Positions 1 to 5,947 of a stretch of 24,291 bases of DNA are shown in pieces. The stretch covers positions 1 through 24,291 of the forward strand of contig CAUFWM010000023.1 of the NCBI GenBank assembly GCA_959596505.1, read 5' to 3'. Within the stretch, counting starts at the first letter, position 1. The number at the start of each line of letters is the position of its first letter. The notes beneath the pieces are model-generated. The model was given only the letters and a program-made list of their open reading frames with translations. It made no database searches and was not told the origin of the DNA. A program made the position numbers and the translations under genes. Source of the DNA: an uncultured Collinsella sp. Its GTDB lineage: Bacteria; Actinomycetota; Coriobacteriia; Coriobacteriales; Coriobacteriaceae.

Positions 1-157
1 GCGATGGGAAGCGCCCGCAACGGAAATCCGCATGCGGGTTTATTGTACCCCGCCGCCAAGCCATATTTCGGCAAATATAGGCGGGCGGTAAAGGTTTACC
101 CCGGGTGACTATCACACGGCCGATATCAGCGAACGCAATCCCCAGGGACCACGCAGC
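1..157. promoter_or_regulatory. Non-coding left edge with two small dyads and a possible minus-strand -10 box
   Basis: I see no coding region between the window edge and the inverted repeat at 158. At 24-41 an AAATCCG/CGGGTTT hairpin (loop CATG, one G-U pair) is followed by a short T/A stretch on the plus strand. At 63-78 there is a perfect 6-bp dyad (ATATTT-CGGC-AAATAT). On the minus strand TACAAT (42-47) could be a -10 box for a gene lying left of the window, but no good -35 lies 16-18 bp upstream. The dyad would cover the -35 position, as an operator might. All of this is weak and read by eye. Confidence 0.25.
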
Positions 158-224
158 AGTTGCGGTGAAATAGTTCTTGGATGCCCGCCTCAAGGGCCTC
201 ATCAGGAACTATTTCACCGCAACT
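158..224. repeat. Perfect 19-bp inverted repeat with 29-nt loop
   Basis: Bases 158-176 are the exact reverse complement of 206-224. The 29-base loop holds a smaller GCCC/GGGC pair. The structure begins 16 nt past the stop codon of the FHA gene (240) and could end or stabilise that transcript. It has no T-run on either strand, so it is not a standard intrinsic terminator. The length and perfection of the arms also fit a dispersed palindromic repeat. No second copy was seen in this window. Confidence 0.7.
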
Positions 225-239
225 TATTTAGGAGATGAG

Positions 240-1178
240 TTAGAGGGCGCCGAGGAGGATGGCGTAGGTGGTGGATTCGCCGAGCCTGAGCTCGTCACCG
301 GGGTTGAGCTGAGCGGAGCGGCCGGGCTCGACCTGGGTGCAGACGTTCGTCGCGCCGTTTACCACCACGGTTCCGTTGGTGGACGACAGATCCTCGACGT
401 ACCAGGTATTTTGGTCATCGCACCACACGTGGGCATGGCGAGCCGAAACGTCATCGCCTACATCGGTGATATCGCCTTCCCCCGTCGCCAGCGCACCGAT
501 CTCGACGCCCTGCTCGCTCGGCTGAATCCAGCGCGGGGCACTTACCACGTAACCGTTTTGCACGCGCAGCAGTCCCAGCGGATGCGCCGGCGCCGCCTCG
601 TGCTCGCCCGTGACCGTCGAGGTGCTCAGCGAGCGCGGGGTCGATGTGGCACCGCCGCAAGTCGTGTGCGCATAGTCGATGGCATAGGTCACCGAGGATC
701 GAACATCTGCCGAGCAGCCGACGGCGACAAACAGCACTAGCACGGCCTCGGCACGCTCGGCGGGCATAAGCTCCGCCGCCTGCGACAGGCGCTCGACCGC
801 ATTGCGGTAGAGGCTCGTATCCTGATGGCATTCCTCGAGCGCCCGCACCATGGGCTCACCAGCGGGCCCGCACACCATGTTGATCACCGCCGTGGCATTC
901 ATGGGATTGCGGCGGCGCAGGGCCAGATGCGACATAATGCGCGCGGCCGAGGTGCCGTAATCGGCAAAATAGCGCTCCTGCAGCGTGCCGACCGGAGCGC
1001 GCACGATAAAACGCGAGACCCAGGAGCGATCGGCGGCGCGGCTCTGTGGACTACGGCCGTCGGCGAGCGGGCGGCTCGAGAGCACCAGGTCGCACAGTTC
1101 GATATGGCTCAGGTGCGCTGCGCGCTTAAAGATGTCAAACATTGCCCCGCACGGGGTGAGCTCAGCTTGAGAAGCCAT
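240..1178 (-). CDS. FHA-domain protein, last gene of a kinase operon
   Basis: This 312-residue cytoplasmic protein has a forkhead-associated domain at its C-terminus (about residues 215-312). The SARHAHV strand lies near 244 and the SSTNGT turn near 268, both typical FHA features that bind phosphothreonine peptides. The GRS segment that normally supplies a phosphate-binding Arg is not evident; IGALATGEGD stands at that place. Residues 1-200 are helical-looking and match no family I know. The start ATG is 3 nt after the kinase stop, with a good SD (AAGGAGG) inside the last kinase codons, so translation is coupled. It is probably a substrate or reader of the adjacent kinase; this is inferred from operon position. 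Confidence 0.85.
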   Translation of the reverse strand: MASQAELTPCGAMFDIFKRAAHLSHIELCDLVLSSRPLADGRSPQSRAADRSWVSRFIVRAPVGTLQERYFADYGTSAARIMSHLALRRRNPMNATAVINMVCGPAGEPMVRALEECHQDTSLYRNAVERLSQAAELMPAERAEAVLVLFVAVGCSADVRSSVTYAIDYAHTTCGGATSTPRSLSTSTVTGEHEAAPAHPLGLLRVQNGYVVSAPRWIQPSEQGVEIGALATGEGDITDVGDDVSARHAHVWCDDQNTWYVEDLSSTNGTVVVNGATNVCTQVEPGRSAQLNPGDELRLGESTTYAILLGAL

Positions 1179-1181
1179 GGC

Positions 1182-3023
1182 TTAGCCCTCCTTGGTCGCA
1201 GAGATAGTGTCGGATACTTCGGCCGGCCCGCCAAAGGCGCGAACAGCCGCGGCTCCGCCGGCAAGCGGCGTCGCCATGGGAATTTTCGCACGTCGTGCTG
1301 ACACGACGGGAAGCTCAAAGGCAAACCCCATCGCCAGCAAAAACCACGTGAGCGCATAGGTTGCAATTAAGGCGGCAACGAAACCGCTCGCCACGGCGCG
1401 CTGGGAAAACACGGTACATGCAACCGCGATCAGCACCGGAACCTCGCAGGCAGAAAGCGCTAGTACGCCCTGCAGGAACCCCGTGCGACGATCGTGTGCC
1501 ATGGCGCCGGCGGCAATACCCGCCATACCCGGCAGCGCCAGCGCGAGCGCGGCAACGATACCCGGCAGCGCACCGGACCACGAAATGTACCCCACGGCGA
1601 CCGTCGCACGAGCACCAGACGCCAGCAGCGCCGCCGACACCACCACAACGGCCCATACGAGACCGCAGACAGCCGTAGTGCCGATCATCGCGGCACGACG
1701 GACCACGCGACCGGACGCGTCCATGGGACAGGGCGTGAGCGGCTCGCCGCGAAGCGAGCGGCCGACGTTTTGCGCGTAGTGGTCGCAAAACGTCGTAAGC
1801 GCCGCCTCCACCGCAGCGGGCTCGGGACGATCGCCCTGATTACACGACAGGCAGGCCATGACCACGTCGAACAGCTGGGCATCGACAAATGCCAGCGCGT
1901 CGCGAAGCTCCTCGGAGTCCGGCTCGAGCCCCATCTGCTGTGCCTGCTCGGCGGCGGCGAGCGCCACATCGGGCTCACGCCGGAGCAGCTGGGTCAGGTC
2001 GCAACCGGGCGCATGGGCGCCAGTGGGATAGTCGGGGCGCGTATCCATCTTGAGACGATAGGGGCTGGCAATATCGCGCGTCTTTTTGCGCGAACCCGAG
2101 GTGCCCGAAGTGCTCGGTGCCACCTCGTACGGTGCGACGCCGGCGACGAGCTCATAGACCGTGCTCGCCGCGGCATACACGTCGATTGCCGGCGACATGC
2201 GCAAAACGCGCAGGTCGGCAACATCGTCGGTGAGCATCTCGGGCGGAGCGTAGGCAACCGTCGCGCGACGCAACGTGGAATAGCGCTCTGTAAAGGACTC
2301 CGTGCCGCCACCTCGCGCCACCGCAGAGGCAGGCTCGAGCGCCAGCGACGAGCCAAAATCGATGAGGCACAAATCGAACGTGCCCTCGGCAAGTTGTTGG
2401 TCGAGCGGCAGGCGCGCCGTGCGCACCATAATATTAGCGGGCGAGATATCGCGATGGACGAACCCCTCGCCTACCAAGCTCATGCGGCAGAGCAGGTCGA
2501 ACAGGTCGCGGCCCAGGCGAGCGGCCACGAGCGGCGACAGACGCCCGGCATCGTCCACGGCAAGGCGCGGGCGCAGGCGGGCAAGCGTCTCGCCCTCGAC
2601 CCACTCCATGACAATCGCAGGCACACCGTCAACCTCGCCCCATCCATACAGGCGGGGAAAGCCTTTAAGGCCCGAAAGGGCGCGATGGCATTCGTATTCC
2701 TCGCGAAACGCCGCCTTAAACTTGGTGACCAGAGCCTCGTGGGCGACATCGTCATCAAATTCGTCGCGCGCTGGCAAGATGAGCTGCTTGAGCGCCACGG
2801 CCTCGCCCTGCGCGTTGACGGCACGCGTCACGCGGCCGATACCGCCGCGGCGCATGGTGGCGTCATCGGCAAACAGCATCGTAAAACGGCGCAGGTAGGC
2901 GGGAAGTTCGTCCGTGCCCAGGGCGACGGCCGGCTCAAACCCATCGACGCGCGCCAGGCGCAGGCCCACCATGGGATCGTGGGCAAGCGATTGGCTTGTG
3001 GCGGAAACAAGATTGGTCATCAT
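1182..3023 (-). CDS. Ser/Thr protein kinase with polytopic membrane C-terminus
   Basis: This 613-residue protein has a Hanks-type kinase domain at about residues 55-400. Visible motifs are the glycine loop GGIGRV, the ATP-binding Lys in VALKQ, the catalytic loop HRDISPANIM, DFGSS and APPEM, so it should be catalytically active and is an RD kinase. About 70 residues of flexible loop follow the APPEM region. From about residue 445 to 590 there are four or five hydrophobic segments, so the kinase is tethered by a polytopic tail, with no PASTA or other obvious extracellular sensor. The start ATG overlaps the upstream stop (ATGA); a second ATG follows at once. It is co-transcribed with an anchored extracytoplasmic protein upstream and an FHA protein downstream, suggesting a sensor-kinase-reader unit. 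Confidence 0.93.
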   Translation of the reverse strand: MMTNLVSATSQSLAHDPMVGLRLARVDGFEPAVALGTDELPAYLRRFTMLFADDATMRRGGIGRVTRAVNAQGEAVALKQLILPARDEFDDDVAHEALVTKFKAAFREEYECHRALSGLKGFPRLYGWGEVDGVPAIVMEWVEGETLARLRPRLAVDDAGRLSPLVAARLGRDLFDLLCRMSLVGEGFVHRDISPANIMVRTARLPLDQQLAEGTFDLCLIDFGSSLALEPASAVARGGGTESFTERYSTLRRATVAYAPPEMLTDDVADLRVLRMSPAIDVYAAASTVYELVAGVAPYEVAPSTSGTSGSRKKTRDIASPYRLKMDTRPDYPTGAHAPGCDLTQLLRREPDVALAAAEQAQQMGLEPDSEELRDALAFVDAQLFDVVMACLSCNQGDRPEPAAVEAALTTFCDHYAQNVGRSLRGEPLTPCPMDASGRVVRRAAMIGTTAVCGLVWAVVVVSAALLASGARATVAVGYISWSGALPGIVAALALALPGMAGIAAGAMAHDRRTGFLQGVLALSACEVPVLIAVACTVFSQRAVASGFVAALIATYALTWFLLAMGFAFELPVVSARRAKIPMATPLAGGAAAVRAFGGPAEVSDTISATKEG

Positions 3024-3937
3024 AGAGCGATCGCCGCCACATTGTTATTGAAGTTGTTGAGCGCGACGTTATCGTCGCCGTAATGTCCGACCCATTGGCA
3101 CAGGTTTGTGTAGCAACCCCAGAGGTTGGCGAATTGTCGGTACCACTTTGACTGGGGAGGAAACGTCTGCCGGCCAAACTCGGCACGGATGACAAACATG
3201 TCATTGACCAGGCTGTCGCACGGTCCGGTGTCGCCCGTGGCGTTATAGGTCGAGACCGCGCTATTGGCCCGAGAGACATAGCCGTCGAGCATGTTGCACT
3301 TGGTCACGAGCCAGCTGTGTATGCTTTCCTCCTCGGCGGCCGAAAGGCCGCTGGAGTTTGTATTGCCACCGGTGCTGCCGCCCGTCGAGCTGTTGCCCCC
3401 GGACCCGCCGGAGGTGGAGCCCGAACCGGAGCCCGAACCGGAGCCACCGCTCGAGTTCGACGAATCGGAACTGGAACCAGACGAACCGGAGCCGCCAGGT
3501 TTCCCCGACTGCTGCGTATCCTGACCCTTTTGCTGCTCGGCCTTGTTTACGACGGCCGAAACACTGTTATCGGAAAGGTGATGGATGATCTTGGTATTGG
3601 TGAGCACGATGGTCTTGCCGTTGGCAAGCGCGATTTCGTTGTCCGGCGCCTCGGCGCTGCCCGCGTCGTCGACACCAAACACGACGTGCGTGACTACGCT
3701 CGCCCAGGCGTATCCGGTTGTGGTGCCCAAATCGCTTTTGGCCTTGTGCCCCACGCGCAGCTCGCGCGCGGTACGCGCTTGCACCATAGGTGGCACAGCC
3801 AAACCGTAGGCAGAAACGCCGGCAACGACCAGCGCCAGCGAACAGGACAGCAGCACGTACGCCCGAGGCGCCAGGCCCAACCGGCGTCGCATGCGCACCG
3901 CGGCGCCATGCTTTGTCTGAGTGCCAGCGGGCCGCAT
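3020..3937 (-). CDS. Membrane-anchored extracytoplasmic protein with Ser/Gly linker (unrecognised)
   Basis: I do not recognise the family. The 305-residue protein has a basic N-terminus, one hydrophobic segment at about 27-48, and then an extracytoplasmic part. That part has a roughly 75-residue folded-looking section, a long Ser/Gly/Asn-rich linker (about 139-196) and a C-terminal domain of about 110 residues. The C-terminal domain contains four Cys, including a CYTNLC pair, which may form disulfides. The start at 3937 was chosen because TGGAGGAGA lies 4 nt upstream; the frame is open to GTG 3994, but that stretch contains an intrinsic terminator. Its stop overlaps the kinase start (ATGA), so the two are coupled. 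The linker suggests wall-spanning display, perhaps a ligand-sensing partner for the kinase (inference). Confidence 0.8.
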   Translation of the reverse strand: MRPAGTQTKHGAAVRMRRRLGLAPRAYVLLSCSLALVVAGVSAYGLAVPPMVQARTARELRVGHKAKSDLGTTTGYAWASVVTHVVFGVDDAGSAEAPDNEIALANGKTIVLTNTKIIHHLSDNSVSAVVNKAEQQKGQDTQQSGKPGGSGSSGSSSDSSNSSGGSGSGSGSGSTSGGSGGNSSTGGSTGGNTNSSGLSAAEEESIHSWLVTKCNMLDGYVSRANSAVSTYNATGDTGPCDSLVNDMFVIRAEFGRQTFPPQSKWYRQFANLWGCYTNLCQWVGHYGDDNVALNNFNNNVAAIAL

Positions 3938-3959
3938 GCGTTCTCCTCCAACAAAAACA

Positions 3960-3977
3960 CGCCGCTTAAAAGCGGCG
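3960..3977 (-). terminator. Intrinsic terminator or attenuator in the leader of the kinase operon
   Basis: On the minus strand an 8-bp GC-rich stem (CGCCGCTT/AAGCGGCG, loop of 2-4 nt) is followed directly by TGTTTTTG. It lies about 205 nt past the recR stop and only 23 nt upstream of the ATG at 3937, with the SD in between. It can end the ybaB-recR transcript. Too little room is left after it for a separate promoter, so expression of the kinase operon must read through it. Confidence 0.75.
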
Positions 3978-4181
3978 CATTCTTTCATATCCACATTTTG
4001 AGTGTATCAGCGAACCCAAAAGGTTGCGCAACGAATGGGCAAATACGAGGTGCGAGTGGACCCATCCACGCGATAAGCGGATGAAAAGCAGGTTTGTTGC
4101 ACAACAAATGTATGAACGCGCGCCCAATTATGAGCGCCCCGTGCGGCAGGCCGACGGGACATGCCGCGGAGCTGACGCCGC
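3978..4181. promoter_or_regulatory. Gap between recR and the kinase operon: palindrome and possible promoter
   Basis: I find no gene in these 204 bases. They hold a 16-bp near-perfect palindrome at 4093-4108 (TTTGTTG-CA-CAACAAA), suitable as a repressor operator. They also hold a GC-rich hairpin at 4138-4158 (CCCGT.CGG-loop-CCGACGGG, one bulged base) about 25 nt past the recR stop. A weak minus-strand promoter may consist of TACACT (4001-4006) with TTGCGC 19 bp upstream. If it is used, the transcript would begin near 3994 and meet the terminator at 3960-3977 before the gene. The dyads are clear; their roles are guesses. Confidence 0.35.
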
Positions 4182-4778
4182 CTAGATCGCGCGGCGGGCC
4201 TCGATAGCGCGACCAAGCGTGAGCTCGTCGGCATACTCCAGGTCGCCTCCCACGGGCAGGCCGCTCGCCAGACGCGACACCTCGACGCCCAGTGGCTTGA
4301 TGGTGCGAGCAAGGTAGCTCGCCGTGGTCTCGCCCTCGATATTGGGGTTGGTGGCGATAATGACCTCGTGGATATCCTCATGGCCCAGGCGCGCCAGCAG
4401 TTCGCGGATATGCAGCTGCTCGGGACCGATCTTGTCCATGGGGCTAATCACGCCGCCCAACACATGGTAGAGGCCGTGGTAGCTGCCCGTGCGCTCAATC
4501 GCCTGGACGTCGCGCGGCTCGCCCACCACGCAAATGCGAGTGGTATCGCGCATCGGGTCCTGGCAGATGGAGCACTCGTCGGCTGTGGCGTAGTTAAAGC
4601 AACGACTGCAAAAGTGGACCTCCTGCTTGACCTCCAGGATGGCCTCGGCCAGGCGGCGGGCCTCCTCGGCATCGGCCTCGAGCAGGTAGTAGGCGATGCG
4701 CTGGGCCGACTTGGGACCAATGCCCGGCAGACGACCCAGCTCATCGAGCAGTTTTTGCAGACTGTGATTCGCACTCAT
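4182..4778 (-). CDS. recR: Recombination mediator RecR
   Basis: RecR (198 aa, the normal length) forms a DNA-clamping ring and with RecO/RecF loads RecA at gaps. Seen in order are an N-terminal helix-hairpin-helix region (GRLPGIGPKSAQR, about 16-28), a C4 zinc finger (Cys57, Cys60, Cys69, Cys72) and a Toprim domain from about residue 81. The C-terminal NPNIEGETTA region is also present. It follows ybaB by 12 nt, the usual arrangement. No Shine-Dalgarno sequence can be seen in that gap, so initiation probably depends on coupling to ybaB translation. The downstream terminator at 3960-3977 probably ends the transcript. Confidence 0.98.
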   Translation of the reverse strand: MSANHSLQKLLDELGRLPGIGPKSAQRIAYYLLEADAEEARRLAEAILEVKQEVHFCSRCFNYATADECSICQDPMRDTTRICVVGEPRDVQAIERTGSYHGLYHVLGGVISPMDKIGPEQLHIRELLARLGHEDIHEVIIATNPNIEGETTASYLARTIKPLGVEVSRLASGLPVGGDLEYADELTLGRAIEARRAI

Positions 4779-4790
4779 TATATGCGTGTC

Positions 4791-5111
4791 TTAGAACGGC
4801 ATGCCCGGGATGTTGAGGCCGCCGGTGATGGCGCCCATCTGCTTGTTGGCGAGCTCGTTGACGCCGCGGACGGCCTCGTTGACGGCAGCCATGATCATGT
4901 CCTGCAGCATATCGACGTCCTCGGGATCGAGCGCATCGGGGTCGATGGTGAGGTTGACGAGCTCCATCTCGCCGTTAACGGTCACCTTGACCATGCCGCC
5001 GCCGGCAGAGGCATCGACGGTCTGGGACTTGAGGTTTTCCTGCGCGGCGGCAAGCTGCTCCTGCATCTTGCGGGCCTGCTTCATCATCTGCTGCATGTTC
5101 ATACCGGCCAT
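4791..5111 (-). CDS. ybaB: YbaB/EbfC nucleoid-associated protein
   Basis: This 106-residue protein of the YbaB/EbfC family is a small dimeric DNA-binding protein. The N-terminal helix is Met/Gln/Lys-rich (MNMQQMMKQARKMQEQL). The family core follows, with VKVTVNGEMELVNLTIDPD and the helix LQDMIMAAVNEAV. The length is normal. The SD AAAGGAG lies 3 nt before the ATG. It is co-transcribed with recR. It is usually also preceded by dnaX on the same strand, but here an opposite-strand gene intervenes, so ybaB-recR need their own promoter in 5112-5452. Confidence 0.96.
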   Translation of the reverse strand: MAGMNMQQMMKQARKMQEQLAAAQENLKSQTVDASAGGGMVKVTVNGEMELVNLTIDPDALDPEDVDMLQDMIMAAVNEAVRGVNELANKQMGAITGGLNIPGMPF

Positions 5112-5452
5112 GATGGCTCCTTTACGTGCGGCCGCGCGACAAGCTGCAAGGGCAGCCGAGGCGCGGCGGGACTTTCAAACTCAAAAATCGTACCACGGCG
5201 CGGGGCAAGCGAGCGGGGCGGTCGTGCTACCTCAGTCGATATACATGTCCTGGAGTGCAAGCCGCGCCCAAAGATTATGCAAAGTTGAATAATTCGCATC
5301 TGCATAAATGTCTCAAACTAAATCTAGCAGGGCCGGAACCCGGCATTTTCTGCATCCAGCCAGATAGCAAAATGCTAAACCGCCGCTCGAGATGGCGCGC
5401 ATGACGGCAGGGTATAATTTGATTGTCACAGACAGCAATTTGGAGGTGCCCC
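5112..5452. promoter_or_regulatory. Divergent intergenic region with a two-layer dyad and a plus-strand TATAAT
   Basis: There is no gene in these 341 bases. A concentric imperfect palindrome spans 5275-5307: outer arms TTATGCA (5275-5281) and TGCATAA (5301-5307), inner arms GAAT (5287-5290) and ATTC (5292-5295), all centred on 5291. It lies about 160 bp from the start codons on both sides. On the minus strand CATAAT (5274-5279) overlaps its edge and could be a -10 for ybaB-recR. On the plus strand TATAAT (5413-5418) lies 35 bp before the start at 5453 but lacks a recognisable -35. Promoter assignments are tentative. Confidence 0.4.
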
Positions 5453-5926
5453 GTGAATGCCCCCGACATGCTCCAAAACATCCGCTCAAAACACCCCGTT
5501 GCATATGTGGTTCTCTATCTCTTTGTCGGCTGGGCATTGTTGGTTGTCATCACCCATGCCATAGCCTTTGGAGCAGAACTGCTGATAGCCAGCTCGGACC
5601 AGCCCGTCGTCAAATGGGAAGCGACCGATGAGTGCACCGACGGAACCCGAACCATTTACTACAACAGCCCGTCCCTCTACCAAGAGTTCAAGGTCAAGAT
5701 AAAGGGCTCCAAGATTGTCGATGCCGAACTGGGTTCTTTATTTACAATCGGAGCAACCGTCAACGCCGAGCAAGTCGAGTACACGGACAGCCATGCGACA
5801 TATCGCATCGACCTCAGCATCCTAGGCCGACCGTCACGTGCCTGTCTGCTCGAATGCGATATACGCGGCACCACACTACACATGTCCGAAATACAGATGC
5901 GCCCGGACAAAGAGATCTCTTCTTGA
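5453..5926 (+). CDS. Small single-pass membrane protein, unknown function
   Basis: This 157-residue protein matches no family I know. A short cytoplasmic N-terminus leads to one strong membrane segment (about residues 17-40). About 115 residues of probably extracytoplasmic soluble domain follow, with alternating beta-like segments. GTG 5453 was chosen because GGAGG lies 6 nt upstream; the frame is open further upstream to 5423, but that start has no SD. A consensus TATAAT lies at 5413-5418. It is oriented against its neighbours, its stop is only 21 nt from the end of dnaX, and its base composition looks more A+T-rich than the flanking genes. This fits a later insertion between dnaX and ybaB (inference). 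Confidence 0.72.
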   Translation: MNAPDMLQNIRSKHPVAYVVLYLFVGWALLVVITHAIAFGAELLIASSDQPVVKWEATDECTDGTRTIYYNSPSLYQEFKVKIKGSKIVDAELGSLFTIGATVNAEQVEYTDSHATYRIDLSILGRPSRACLLECDIRGTTLHMSEIQMRPDKEISS

Positions 5927-5947
5927 GCAGCGTACCCGCCCGCACGG

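Noticed and set aside
1494..3083. 529-residue open frame antisense to the first kinase
   Set aside because: Shadow frame; kinase motifs are on the minus strand.
5332..5350. Plus-strand terminator GCCGG-AAC-CCGGC-ATTTTC
   Set aside because: The stem is only 5 bp with a 3-nt loop, and no plus-strand gene ends upstream of it.
5112..5452. SRP RNA or tRNA gene, often found near dnaX
   Set aside because: I looked for the conserved SRP apical loop (GGAAGCAG-like) and for tRNA T-arm motifs on both strands and found none.
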